Origin: Prionace glauca
Lineage: Eukaryota > Chordata > Chondrichthyes > Carcharhiniformes > Carcharhinidae
Direction of reading: 5' to 3'
Length of the DNA stretch: 64,000 nucleotides
NCBI GenBank assembly: GCA_037974335.1
Contig: CM075760.1
Location: 17,223,059 to 17,287,058, forward strand
This document shows, in pieces, positions 21,499 to 31,690 of the stretch (within the stretch, counting starts at the first letter, position 1; the number at the start of each line of letters is the position of its first letter). A model generated the notes under the pieces. The model was not told the DNA's origin and did not search any database. It saw only the letters and a program-made list of their open reading frames with translations. The translations under genes and the position numbers were made by a program.

Positions 21499-22329
21499 TC
21501 AAATTCTCCCCACCCTTCCTGTACAATTGCCCTTCTCTCTTAAACACCTCCCAGTGATCCACAAAAGTAAAGCCCTCTCTACCCTCCACCAATCCCTCAA
21601 CCATGCATTCAGCTGCATGATCTCTTCATTCTTTGCCCTGCTGGTACCGGGCAGCAACCCAGAGAGTGCCACCCTGGAGGTCCTACTCTTTACTTTGGCC
21701 CCGAACTCCTTAAATTGCCTACGTACCTCTACCCTACTCCTCCTTCCTATGTCCCCCTCCCCTACATGTACTATGACCTCAGCCTCTGCCCCCTCCCCTT
21801 TCAAAATTCCCTCTACCCTGTCCGATACATCCTTTACCCCTGCTCCAGGGAAGCAGACCACCATCCTGGAATCACGCCTCTGTCCACAGAACCTCCTATC
21901 GATACCTATGACCCTCCCGTCCCCTACCACTATCACCTTACCGGCCCCCTTCTGTCCCTCTAAGTTCGTCTCCCCCTCCTGCCTATCTTTCAGTGCCTCT
22001 GTCGACGAACCTTGGGAGGCCTCTGGGGAGGCTGGGGGACCCTGACTGCTCTTCTTCTTCCTCTTTCCCCTCCTCACAGTCGTCCATCCTCCCTTCTCTT
22101 CAGCCCTTGAGACCTCCTCCTTCTCATGGTTCCCAGCCATTATCGCCTCGTTCTCCCTTACTAGAAAAGTGTCCTCCAGCCGCCCCTCGAGTTGCCTGAT
22201 CCGGCCCCTCAAGCGCTGCAGTTCCAAACATTTACTGCAGATGTGGACCTTGGGGACACGTGACACCACCATGAACTCCCACATGTGGCACCTGATACAA
22301 CTTACGTTCCTACCTATATTCCCTGCCAT
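21499..22329 (-). CDS. CR1 ORF1 with Cys/His motif, coiled coil and SGNH-esterase remnant
   Basis: Begins at MAGN (22329). Residues 1-50 hold paired cysteine motifs (CIRCHMWEF, HICSKCLELQ) followed by a heptad-like stretch (LRGRIRQLEGRLEDT), the PHD-like and coiled-coil part known in CR1 ORF1. A basic, acidic and glycine-rich linker follows, then a block resembling the SGNH/GDSL esterase of CR1: VIVVGDGRVIGIDRRFCG, VCFPGAGVKDVSDRV, VIVHVGEGDIG, VALSGLLPG. The usual GDS is GDG and GTND is GEGD, so key residues look altered. After about 21595 the frame shifts, and the family-like ending (VDHWEVFKREGQLYR) continues in another frame to about 21440. A 14-codon in-frame extension upstream of MAGN is unlikely to be the real start. 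Confidence 0.78.
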   Translation of the reverse strand: MAGNIGRNVSCIRCHMWEFMVVSRVPKVHICSKCLELQRLRGRIRQLEGRLEDTFLVRENEAIMAGNHEKEEVSRAEEKGGWTTVRRGKRKKKSSQGPPASPEASQGSSTEALKDRQEGETNLEGQKGAGKVIVVGDGRVIGIDRRFCGQRRDSRMVVCFPGAGVKDVSDRVEGILKGEGAEAEVIVHVGEGDIGRRSRVEVRRQFKEFGAKVKSRTSRVALSGLLPGTSRAKNEEIMQLNAWLRDWWRVERALLLWITGRCLREKGNCTGRVGRI

Positions 22330-22658
22330 GTCCCAACCTCCTGTAAGCTCCCAAAGGTAGAAATCTGTCACTCACCTTCTCCAAGCCTGCTCTCCCCTCA
22401 GCCCAGCGAGCCAAAGCCCTTCTCACTCTGTTCCCCACTCACTCCGCTGCCCGCTCCCGACACTGCCCGCTCTATGCTGCTACCCCTTTTTTATACCCCC
22501 CCGCTCCCCCTTAACGACAATCCCCTGGCCTAACTTCCGGTACGGAAGTAAACTACACTCTAACAAGCCCCGAGAACCGGAAGTACAGGAAAATAACGGT
22601 TTTTAATTCAAATCAGTCACTCACCACAGCCACAGCCACCAGGTTCAATCCTCCGGAG

Positions 22659-22999
22659 AAAAATGAGGGGCACAGATCAGCTAGATAGTCAATATCTTTT
22701 CCCAAAAGTAGGGGAGTCTAAAACTCGAGGGAATAGGCCGAAGGTTAGAGGAGAAGATGCAAATGGGTCTGGATGGGCAATTGTTTCACACACAGGTTAG
22801 TGAGTGCCTGGAAAAGGTGCCAGAGGGAGTACAGTTTTGACAGTGAAAAAACATGATGTCAGTTCGATGGATCAGATCGATGAAAATGGGTCAAATGCCG
22901 GCAATTGGGACTAGCTTAGCGGTGGATGAAAAAAGGCAGCATGGACAAGTTGGGCCGAAGGGCCTGTTTCCATGCTGTAAACCTCAATGACTCTATGAT
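22659..22999 (+). mobile_element. Old CR1/L3-like LINE, right part
   Basis: Continuation of 17405-18040, with the ORF2 C terminus in decayed form (RGTDQLDSQYLFPKVGESK-like) and a 3' end reading GGGCCGAAGGGCCTGTTTCC ATGCTGTAAACCTCAATGAC. Its orientation and content show that it was one element before the CR1 landed. Confidence 0.8.
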
Positions 23000-23145
23000 T
23001 TTTCGGCCGTGTTTGTTCCAATGCCAGAAAATCCCCGCCTGAGGTTATCGGACTTTTATATGGTCTGTGTCTCGCCTGCCATGGGAATCATAATGGGCGG
23101 GATAGGACAATTCCATCCCGTGTTAATCAACAGCAATCCGTGTTT

Positions 23146-23275
23146 ATATCATAGAATCATAGAATTCCAACCGTGCAGGAGGAAGTTATTTGGCCCATCG
23201 GGCCTGCACCAGTCCAAATGAGCCACAATAGTCCCAGCCAGACCCTATCCCATAACCCTCTGGAAGCCTCCTTCT
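23146..23275 (-). mobile_element. SINE/LINE tail fragment
   Basis: The minus strand reads a typical 3' end (GGTGCAGGCCCGATGGGCC, then CTATGATTCTATGA) as in HE1-type SINEs. No head was found. Confidence 0.6.
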
Positions 23276-23595
23276 CCCTCAGACACCCACTCAGCCTCTT
23301 TCAATCTCGGACACCTCAATCAGCCCTGCCCACCCTCAGCACCCCACCCACACCAGTCCCCCCCAGACTCCTCACTCACCCGCCCCACCCTCAAAACCCC
23401 ACTCAACCCTGTCCCCCTCAGATCCCCACTCAGCCACCTCCTCCTCAGGCTCCTCACACAACCACCCACACCATCAGAACCCAACTCAACCCCTCACCAC
23501 TTAGACAGCCCACTCAGTTCCACTCCCACCTCAGACACTCCTGTCAGCCCCCTCCCCCTACAAACCCCTCATTACTCAGCCCCCCTTCAGGCCTG
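23276..23595. repeat. C-rich low-complexity tract
   Basis: Degenerate repeats of CCTCAGACACCCACTCAGCC-like units of about 25-35 bp. No gene. Confidence 0.7.
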
Positions 23596-24365
23596 AGGCT
23601 TGGCAGTGTCCATGACACTGTCCACTTGTATTGACATCTGTATTTCGCGCCTTGCTCCTGCGCGGAGAGTTGTGGAGGTTTATCTGCCTCGTGAGTTTGA
23701 TATTGTCTGTAGTTAAAGACAGTATTGGACTCTTCAAATTGTCCCATAACACCAGTCACAATTTGGAAATGTGTCATCGATAATGTGCTCATGTGAAATT
23801 CACTTCAGTCTCTTTGTTTCACCTCATTGTTTGCACCCCACTGCTCTGTATGTTTGTCTCTATCTAGCTTGTGGTATGCCAGCCTTGAAATTGTTTCATC
23901 GGACAATGTGCAGAGATTCGTTCTCTCAATCCACGCTGTATCGACTCTGATAGTCTTTTGAAGGGGCCGTGTAAAGGGAACTATTTCCTGCCCAGCACTG
24001 TCCTGCATCGGCCTCTGATGAAGCAGAGCCTTTGCTGTTTAGAATTATCTGAAACTCGTCAGTGAAGGACTAATTTATGAATGAAATCACCGATGTCTCC
24101 TCATTGTTCACGCATTCTGTCTCTGGATTTTATGATAAAAAGGCAGAGATGAAGGTGTTTTTACACGGGTGCATCGCTGGGTGGCGCAGTGACTCTTTCA
24201 CGGATGGGCCTTGAGTTCAGCCACATCCCACACGTGACTGGGGGGACATGCCTGTCTGGGAAAGTAGAGTTTGTGGGGTGGGGATGGGGGGGGGGGGGGG
24301 GACTCTATAATAGGGAAATGGAGCGGAGTTGATGGCTTTTAGAGAACGGAATTAAGCCAAACCAG
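23596..24365. other. Region downstream of the IgM transcript
   Basis: No gene. A SINE-head-like piece lies near 24170-24240 (GGTGGCGCAGTGACTC). A G homopolymer lies at about 24286-24301. Confidence 0.35.
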
Positions 24366-24378
24366 AGATGGTTAAATT

Positions 24379-24395
24379 TTTATTCAATGTTTATT
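24379..24395 (-). terminator. Poly(A) signals of the membrane IgM mRNA
   Basis: Two AATAAA hexamers on the minus strand (plus-strand TTTATT at 24390-24395 and 24379-24384), about 450 nt after the membrane stop codon. The intervening 24396-24840 is read as 3' UTR. Confidence 0.65.
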
Positions 24396-24840
24396 TTAAA
24401 AATTCAGAGACTTTACAACGATTTTTTTTGAAGCTCGAAAAGTGAAGATAATGATCGAACTTTACATTGAAAATAGAACACATGCACAGGGAATCCGTCA
24501 ATATTTGGACATCTGTTGCATACACCAAAAATAGAAAACAAGACATTAATAGGAAGAGGAATTCACAAATGTGAATAAGAAATAAAACAAGTTTCTTATT
24601 TATACATGAAATTTGAACTGTGGGGAAACTATTAACCATAATTACATTATAACAAAAATGCCTCATACAATTTACACTGAAAACTGAGATAATATCTAAG
24701 GTAGCCTCAGTTACAGATTCAGAATGATAAGCTGGGAGAATTTTACTGATACAGTCACCGAGAGCTGATATTGTAGTTGAGCCGTACAGAGATCTTTATA
24801 ATCAGCTGAGGGAAATCTTCAGCGTCCAAAGTTCAACCCA

Positions 24841-24849
24841 TCATTTGAT
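24841..24849 (-). CDS. IgM membrane exon 2 (TM2)
   Basis: After the acceptor CTATTTTACAG (AG at 24851-24850) the exon reads ATC AAA TGA, adding Ile-Lys and stopping. Joined to TM1 it gives a three-residue cytoplasmic end (Lys-Ile-Lys, allowing for the exact membrane boundary), close to the KVK tail typical of IgM. Such a short tail signals through the associated CD79 pair. The exon continues as 3' UTR. Confidence 0.8.
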   Translation of the reverse strand: MK

Positions 24850-24981
24850 CTGTAAAATAGAGGCAATATTGAAGCAGATGTTTCTGATGCGGGACATTAA
24901 TGTTTTTAATCAGTGAAACAATGAGAGATTTTTCAAATCCATTCTGCCAGTGTGAAATGTGAGTGAGTTGAATCATCTCAC

Positions 24982-25109
24982 CTTCACCAGTGTGACCGCA
25001 GTGCTGTAGAAAATGCTCAGGAAGAACAGGACGATGAATGTGGAAGCGGTTGTCCAGATGTTGCTGTTATCATCCTCATTGTCTTCAATCCAGATGCGGT
25101 CGGTGGGGT
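24982..25109 (-). CDS. IgM membrane exon 1 (TM1)
   Basis: A 128-nt exon between acceptor CCCCTAG and donor AAG|GTGAG. It encodes an acidic linker ([16 protein letters not shown]) and the membrane helix ([20 protein letters not shown]) with polar residues on one face (Ser, Tyr-Ser-Thr), as in IgM helices that assemble with CD79. Its first two bases AC join a G from inside Cmu4 (28635) to form an Asp codon, so the membrane form bypasses the secretory tail. It needs Cmu4's internal donor to be used. Clearly recognisable as the mu membrane exon. Confidence 0.92.
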
Positions 25110-25665
25110 CTAGGGGACAGAGGCCAGGAAATGGAATTAGATTACTTTATTTATCCAGGGAATCTCATTGTTTTCTTTTCCCTGTTCTCCTTCATAAACT
25201 GTTCATTCATTCTCATGTCTAATTTTCAATGTATATCTCCTGTTAAATTCAGGACACTCAGTAACAGATCTCCATAACTATTTTCACACCTGATCCTTAT
25301 TGGTATTCCTTTGAGAGTCCATGTCAGAAAGCACTGAAGGTGTTTTCTTGAGAATCAGTTCATTTTGAACTATTTGCCACGAACCGTTATTGAAGAATGT
25401 TTTGACTGATATAGAGGAACATTCCCCTGTCAATGATTGTTTCCACAGATGGTGATTGATCTGTAAACTATGAATGCTGCTGTTTAAGATCTGGGATGTA
25501 ATTTCCAATCTTTGCTTATTTACAGTGGAAATGTTTAGTAAATCATGAGCTTAATTCAGTTTCTCAACGTGTTTGGCGGTGTTTTGAGAATTGGGATAGT
25601 TCTCGGTGTGTACGTCCATTCAAATTCACACTTAAATTTTACTTTCATCATTTACCTGCCGTTTA
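25110..25665. other. Cmu4-TM1 intron, TM-proximal part
   Basis: Unique-looking intron sequence with no other gene. Confidence 0.5.
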
Positions 25666-25730
25666 TATTTAAGATTTTGTGTGTGTGTCTGTGTGCGTGT
25701 GTGTATGTGTGAGATTGTGTGTGTGTGTGT

Positions 25731-25765
<35 letters not shown>

Positions 25766-26643
25766 CACTTCCTGAGCTGCATTAATCTTTGGTCCTGAGT
25801 TAATCTGTGTGTATGGGGGATTCATTTGTCTGTGTTTGTTGATTTGTGTAGTTGTGTGTCTGGGTGTATAATTTATTCTTCAGACATTGTAGATAATTTG
25901 TATAATTTGTATAATTTATTCTTCAGACATTGTGGATATATGACTATTAGTGTGTGAAGTCTCTGTATATTTATTAATGCCATTCTTAACGTGTGCTCGT
26001 GTTTCTGCCTATTTCAATGTGTGCATTTCTGTCACTCGAGTAATGTTTCCTTCCCTTTTTGTGTGTGTCTGTTCCTCCGTGTATTTGTGTGTATATCTGT
26101 TAACATGTTAGTGCATGTAAATCCGTGCTGATAGTTATTTATAACAATGTGTCAGCATATACGTGTGTTTCCATGTGTAGTATTGTGTCCCGTGGTGTTC
26201 TGTTCTGTATGAGCATGTGAATGTTTGCATCCACATGTTTGTGTGAAAATATTTTGCTCTGTTTATCTATATGCAGTGTGTTAATATTGTTACACGTATT
26301 TCCCTGTATAAGTGATAATGTGTATAACATTGTGGGTCTCTATAACAGTATTCATTTCAGCGAGAACGTGTGAGAATATGCATTTGTTTGAGTGTGTGTA
26401 TCTGTTTGTGTATGTTTTAGACCTGCATGCATGTTATCTGTCCGTATTGTGTGTACACATGTATGTATTTGTGTTTGGGTCTGTGTACCTAGTCACGTAT
26501 ATTTAGGTAAGTGTGTACTTGTGTGTTTGTATGTGGTTCTGCATGCGTTTGTATATATTTGATAAGTTGTGTGCATGTTTTGTTTTGTGCCTTCTTGTAC
26601 AAGTCCGTGTCTGTGTGTGCGGGTGTCTGCCCCCTTGTGCATG

Positions 26644-26680
<37 letters not shown>

Positions 26681-27480
26681 ATGGTGCGTGTGGGACAGAG
26701 AGAGCGAAAGAGAAAGAGAGAGAGAGTATTTGTGTCTGCATGTATATTTGTTTGTATGTGTGTGGTCCATTAGTGTATTTGTGGAATCGTGCTTGTTTGA
26801 GTTCGTTTGTGCGTATATTGTGTGTTCTTCTGGTCCGTGAATGTGCTTTTGTATTTATGAATGTATCTGTGTTTTTGTTGTGTATGTATTTGAGTGTATT
26901 GTGTATTTGTGACATTCTGTGTCTGTATTTGAATGTGCCTGTCTATATTTCTGTGTGTAGGAGTATGTGTATGCTTTTGTGTGTGTATATTAACATTCTG
27001 TATTCGTGTGCATATGTATGAGTATGTGTATTTGTGCAATTGTGTCCATGTGTCTGTGTGTGTATGCGTCTGTGTGTGTATGCGTCTGTGTGTATGTGTG
27101 TATGAGTGTGTGAATGAGTGTGTGAGTGTGTAGTGTGTCTGTATGTGTGAGTGTGTGTATGTGAGAGTGTGTAGTGTGTGAGTGTGTGTGTGTGTGAGTG
27201 TGTGTGAGAGTGAGTGTGTGTGTGTATGCGTGTGTGTTTGTGTGTGTGAGTGTGTGAGTGTGTGAATGAGTGTGTGAGTGTGTAGTGTGTCTGTATGTGT
27301 GAGTGTGTGTATGTGTGTGTGAGTGAGTGTGTGTGTGTGTGATTGTGTGTGAATGTATAGTGTGTGAGTGTGTGTTTGTGCAGTGTGTGTAGTGTGTGAG
27401 TGTGTGTGTGAGTGTGTGAGTGTGGGTGTGTACGCCTATGTATGTATGTATAATTGTGACAGTTTTGGGCAGTTTTATCA
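25666..27480. repeat. TG-rich microsatellite region in the Cmu4-TM intron
   Basis: Long TG/TGTA arrays, purest at 25715-25765, 26645-26680 and 27050-27440 (GTGTGAGTGTGTG variants), with an interposed GA run at about 26696-26730. Long open frames here are an artefact of repeat composition. Confidence 0.9.
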
Positions 27481-28530
27481 GTGTGTGTATTTTTTTAACT
27501 GTTGCTCCAAGTTTCACCGACCATAGTGAAGTGAATATGATCCAGACAACCCGAATAATGGAACATATTTTCAATGATTTGCTGTAGAAATGTATTTTAT
27601 GTGAGGGGCACAGTGATATCAGGAGAGAGAATGAAATAATTCATTGATGTATCTCAGAGACCTCAGGGACAGAACAGTTAAAACCCGGGGAGGAATCTAT
27701 GACTTGTTGAAATTTGTATTCTGGGAAATCAATGCCAGCAGATGATTAACAGGAACAAGAGTGTTGAGACATTTTAAAATTATGTTGCATTTGTATAGAT
27801 ATATTTCAATGATTAAGTTAATGATACTTCAAAATCTGTAGCAAGTAAACCGGAAACTAATTTGTACTGTTGGCAACTGGGTCCTTATAGTAGAGAAATG
27901 TTCCCTTCCAAACACAGAAGAGGGTGGAGAGTGAGCTCAGACTTTCCCTCTCCCTACCTGGTGATACAATGTCCCTGATGGTTCTAACCACTGAGGAGGT
28001 GGAGGTGAGTGGATTAAATAATGACATTCCTCCTCTTTTCATTGAGGAAGTTGTGGAATATGGATTAACTACTGCTCCTCCCCTCTCTTTGCTGGGTTAG
28101 TGGGAATCCAGGATGTTAACAATTTCACTCTCCCTCAATCCGATGGGGGGAATATTTCTCCATGTTTTTTGTCTGTGACCCTCACTTCAGTTCCCAGTGG
28201 GTGCGGTGCAGCAGCTTAAAGAGGTGGTCAATGAGAGAAACAGGGACGCAGAGATCTAAATGATGTGTTTGTGTGTCAGACATGTTAAAAATGTCGGAGT
28301 GTTTTCCCCTCAGCGGGAGGAAAGTCAGTGAAGATATTTTGCAGAATCCTGTAATGAATGTGCTCTACTCTATCCCTGACCCAGTGTCTATCTCCGCTGG
28401 GAGCACTGGTTCAACAATGTTGGGTCCGAGACATGAAAATATCTGACTCAAAATCAAAGATATGGAAGTAAAACTGAAAAACAACCAATTAAACAATTGG
28501 GTATTTCATTGATCGTTAGAGGAAAATGTT
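27481..28530. other. Cmu4-TM1 intron, Cmu4-proximal part
   Basis: No gene or clear repeat seen. Confidence 0.4.
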
Positions 28531-28545
28531 TTTATTCTTTTTATT
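28531..28545 (-). terminator. Poly(A) signals of the secreted IgM mRNA
   Basis: Two AATAAA hexamers on the minus strand (plus-strand TTTATT at 28540-28545 and 28531-28536) lie only 28-42 nt past the secretory stop codon. Use of this site gives the secreted form, and bypassing it allows splicing to TM1. This is the usual competition in IgM mRNA processing. Confidence 0.75.
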
Positions 28546-28572
28546 GTAGTTTTTAATGGAAGTGAGTGACTC

Positions 28573-28964
28573 TCATTGACATGAATTAACAGTGTCCATC
28601 AGTGCAAGGGAAATGTTCACAAAACTGGGTTTACCGCTGGATTTGTCAACTGTTCTGTTGATGATCTTCAAGGGGATGGCTTCATGTCCCACCACACAGG
28701 AGTAAGAAGCGCCGCTGGACCATTCCTCTGCTGCAATGGTTAACAGGCTGTACATGAAGAAGGAGCTATCGCCGTTCTCCGCCACCACCTCGGTGTTCCT
28801 GTAGTTCCCGGGATTCACCGGCTTGTCGTTGACGGTCCACTTGACGAAGATCTCTCGGGGGGAGAAACCTCTCACTAAGCAGCTGAGGGAGATGAAACTC
28901 TGAGCGGAGACGTCTTCTGCCGAGGGCAGGAGGACAGAGACGACCGGTTCCCGCGGATTTGGAT
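28573..28964 (-). CDS. IgM Cmu4 exon with secretory tail
   Basis: Starts after acceptor TTTTCTGCAG and encodes a C1-set Ig domain: [14 protein letters not shown] with the first Cys, FVKWTVND with Trp, [14 protein letters not shown] with the second Cys, then the secretory tail ([18 protein letters not shown], then TVNSCQ and stop). The tail has the expected N-glycosylation site NIS and the penultimate cysteine used for IgM polymerisation and J-chain linkage. A second site is NRT. The phase from Cmu3 forms an Asp codon. An internal donor AGCG|GTAAAC (28635/28634) lets the membrane form leave 21 codons before the end. The length (392 nt) is normal. No defects seen. Confidence 0.95.
28634..28635 (-). 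promoter_or_regulatory. Internal splice donor in Cmu4 for the membrane form
   Basis: AGCG|GTAAAC lies between the Ig domain and the secretory tail. Its phase (G) matches the AC that starts TM1. Confidence 0.8.
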
Positions 28965-29768
28965 CTGCAGAAAATGTACAATAAATGTCAATAAACTGGA
29001 GAATTCTGGAGACAATGAAACCACTGGTTAGATATCAGGAAAATGCGTTTCGCTTCTGATTTTAACTCTTCCCATTTTTGATTTGCAGCTTGGAGGAGAG
29101 GTGAACACAATTGTTTTCTCAAATAACTCAGGAGGGGGCGGAGTGGAAAGATTCAGAAAGTTTACAGCACAGAATCAGGCCATTCGGCCCAACTGATCTA
29201 CTTTTTCTTTTTGGTTTTCTGGTTTTTGATGCTCCACATCAGGCTCCTCCCTTCTTCTTCAATCTAAACCCAATAACATCGCCTTCAGTTCACTTTTCAC
29301 TCATCAACACATCAAACTCCCCAGAAAAATATCAATCGGCCCAGAGTCGTTTAGTTCAGCAGAGTTCGCCTCTCATTCTCCTTCGCTCTAAGGACAAAAG
29401 CCCCAGCTCCCTTAACCTTTCCTCATAAGATCTACCCTCCAAACCAGGCAGCATCCTGGTAAATCTCCTCTGCACTCTCTCCAATGCTTCCACATCCTTC
29501 TTATAGTGAGGTGACTAGAACTGCGCACAATATTCCAAATGTGGTCTCACCAAGGCCCTGTACAGTTGCAGTATAACCCCACGGCTCTTAAACTCTAACC
29601 CCCTGTTAATAAACACTAACACACTTTAAGCATTCTTCACGGCTCTATCCACTTGAGTGGCAATCTTCAGAGATCTGTGGATATGAACCCCGGGATCTTT
29701 CTGTTCCTCCACATTGCTCAGAACCCTGCCATTGACCCTACATTTATTGCTTCAATCTCTCAGCTCAC
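28965..29768. other. Cmu3-Cmu4 intron
   Basis: Intron of 804 nt, mostly filled by an old CR1 copy. Confidence 0.85.
29155..29748 (-). mobile_element. Old CR1-like LINE fragment in the Cmu3-Cmu4 intron
   Basis: The minus strand shows decayed ORF2 C-terminal sequence in the usual order: a tail complementary to GGCCATTCGGCCCAACTGAT, then motifs resembling [22 protein letters not shown] and FLKQLYRALVRP. It ends within RT near 29748. It lies in the same orientation as the gene and stops about 20 nt before the Cmu3 donor. Confidence 0.7.
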
Positions 29769-30077
29769 CTGTTTCCTTGTGGATAGATGCTCTTAGAGGA
29801 GTCGGCAGATCCTGATGGCTCACCACGCACTCAAACACAGCCGCACTCAGCCAGGCTTGTGTGGAGATGCTTAATTTGCTGATCACGCTGTCACGATCCG
29901 CTCCGGGCTTTTCGGCAATCTCTGATTTCAAATACTTCCTGTCTCGGATCCAGGACACGTTAACTCCATCAGGAGCATGAGAAATGATGCAGGTTAAGGT
30001 CACGGTCGCCTCCAGTAAGACCTGTTCTATTGGTGGTGGCTGTATCTTCACTGTGATATCAAGGCACGGGAGAGGAT
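29769..30077 (-). CDS. IgM Cmu3 exon
   Basis: A 309-nt exon with acceptor TTCACAG and donor ACAG|GTGAG. It encodes a C1-set domain: [30 protein letters not shown] with the first Cys, VNVSWIRD with Trp, [20 protein letters not shown] with the second Cys, and [14 protein letters not shown] at the end. NVS within the domain is a possible N-glycosylation site. An upstream Cys (PLPC) is placed where inter-chain bonding might occur. Phases at both ends complete Asp codons. No defects seen. Confidence 0.94.
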
Positions 30078-30993
30078 CTGTGAATGAGAAATGAAAGTGA
30101 GCCCCAGTTCCCCTTCAGAAGCAGGACAGCAGTCTTCAGCCTGAAGGAGACAAAGTCGCCTTCAATATATCAATCTCTAACTCTCGCCTTTCACCTTCCA
30201 TGGCGAATGGGAAGCCAGCTTGCTGTATGGAATTATTCCCTGTATTAAATATTGGAGCAGCGGTAACATTTCCATGAATCAGGATTGGAGAATTCCCAAA
30301 CAAACACACCATCCTGAACTCAAGGAAAAAGTACTGACCGTTGGTTTATAGATAGGGTGGATACACTTTCCAATATTTTACCCCTGTGCTGTGACCTGTG
30401 AAGCAGTCTAACACTTACTGTCTCTCCAAATTTTACCAGCTGTCTCAGGAACAAGCTGACATCAAGGCCATCTCACTCAGTATATTGCTTCAAACCGAAA
30501 GGGGGCACTCTTTTAAGGGGAGCCTGTGGTATATGGTGTTGTCAATGGACTTATAACCTAGGGCAAGACTCTGGGGACACAGATTCGAATCCCATCATTG
30601 CTAATGTGAAATTTGAATTTTGTAAAAACGTGTAATTTAAAGTTGAAATGGTTCTCATGAAGCTATTGCTGTAAAACCCCTCCTAGTTCACAAATGTTCC
30701 TTACCAAAATCAACCTGCTGTCTTTATCTGGCCTGGCATGCATGTGACTCCAGATTCACAGCAACGTGAGTGACACTTCAGTGCCCTCAGGTTTGGGAAA
30801 TAAATGCACATCTCAGGAAGGGATAACAAAAAATTGTTTTTCTGATGAAATTCTGAATGTGATATTGTCCTAATGCAGCAAACTACAGGACAATAACTCA
30901 CAAGTTGTTCAATGCTTTGTACCAACTTTAATAGATCCCTAATTCTGATTAACATCAGAATGATATGTGTTGGCCTGCGTTTGAGTATCTTAC
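30078..30993. other. Cmu2-Cmu3 intron
   Basis: Intron of about 916 nt. A SINE occupies about 30510-30805. The rest is unrecognised. Confidence 0.85.
30510..30805 (+). mobile_element. SINE, possibly of the Deu-domain type
   Basis: It has a tRNA-like head (box B-like TTCGAATCCC at about 30582) and a body with CTGCTGTCTTTATCTGGCCTG, GTGACTCCAGATTCACAGCAA and a tail GTGCCCTCAGG. It is shared with the copy at 53150-53440. I recall this body from Deu-type SINEs of fishes and sharks, but did not compare it with any database. Confidence 0.6.
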
Positions 30994-31314
30994 CCTGAGA
31001 TGCGCTGATGTTCAGACTCTGAGTGAATTCTTGATGAGTGACCTGGCAGGTATAGACTGCTTTGCTGAACCATTCCCCAGCGGAGACTGTCAACCGACTG
31101 CTGGCCGAGAAGTTCCCGTTCACTTCACAGGGGGGAGAGGTGACAATTCCTGAATGCGTGGATTCCCCATTCTTCAGCCACTCCACTTCCATTGACCCTG
31201 GCTGGAAATCGATGATTGAACAGACGATGATTGCGACTTTCCTGTGTGAGATTTCTTCACTGGAAATCACGGTGATGATAAGAGTTGGAGGGATCACACG
31301 CTCAGGCTTTGGAC
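30994..31314 (-). CDS. IgM Cmu2 exon
   Basis: A 321-nt exon (107 codons). The acceptor sits in TTTTTTTTCCCTGAAG and the donor in CAGG|GTAAG. It encodes [40 protein letters not shown] (first Cys and Trp), a loop with [15 protein letters not shown] (an N-glycosylation site NFS and an extra Cys near the hinge-facing loop), [12 protein letters not shown] (second Cys) and LNISAS (second glycosylation site). The T that ends Cmu1 completes a Cys codon with its first two bases, which places a cysteine at the domain junction. No defects. Confidence 0.93.
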
Positions 31315-31344
31315 CTTCAGGGAAAAAAAACATATCAATTAAAC

Positions 31345-31555
31345 ATTTGTCAACAGAGGGTAGTAAGGGCTTGGAAAGCCCTGTCTGCAGCAGTTGCGGA
31401 CTCGCCAACTTTAAGGGCGTTCAAATGGTCAGTGGATAGGCATATGGATAACATTGGAATAGTTTAGGTCAGAGGGTCATTAGATTGGTTCCACTGGTCG
31501 GCGCAACATCGAGAGCCGAATGGCCTGGACTGCGCTGGAATGTTCTATGTTCTTA
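31345..31555 (+). mobile_element. CR1-like LINE 3' end in the Cmu1-Cmu2 intron
   Basis: The plus strand encodes [20 protein letters not shown] and continues to TTAGATTGGTTCCAC and a tail ending GAATGGCCTGGACTGCGCTGG and TTCTATGTTCTT. It lies opposite to the gene and begins about 30 nt from the Cmu2 acceptor. Confidence 0.8.
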
Positions 31556-31690
31556 CTCATTTGCAGTCAATAGACACTAACTGGACCAATCCAGAGGGCC
31601 GAATGATGCACATCTATTTAACTGAGTTATAACCAAGGCCCACATGTTAACCACAGTGTTTCTGTTTCACACAAGCTCCATAACACTTAC

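Larger units (their letters stand above)
18041..22658 (-). mobile_element. Nearly full-length CR1 (subfamily 1) LINE
   Basis: About 4.6 kb on the minus strand with 5' UTR (22372-22658), ORF1, ORF2 (endonuclease and reverse transcriptase) and a 3' region that ends in an HE1-like SINE body (18041-18370) and a TTGTTCTTTGTTCTTTT tail. Three apparent single-base frameshifts, in ORF1 near 21595, at the end of the endonuclease near 21000 and near the ORF2 C terminus around 18815, make it inactive, yet the long open frames indicate a young copy. It interrupts the older LINE at 17405-22998. Confidence 0.9.

Noticed and set aside
21036-22045. Plus-strand frames opposite CR1 ORF1/ORF2
   Set aside because: Shadows of the GC-biased minus-strand LINE genes. 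Their sequence has no family likeness.
24170-24310. A further tRNA or SINE near the end of the IgM transcript
   Set aside because: Only a head-like piece (GGTGGCGCAGTGACTC) is present. There is no cloverleaf and no body or tail.
26489-27574. Long His/Thr-rich and Cys/Val-rich frames
   Set aside because: They are translations of TG/CA microsatellites on either strand.
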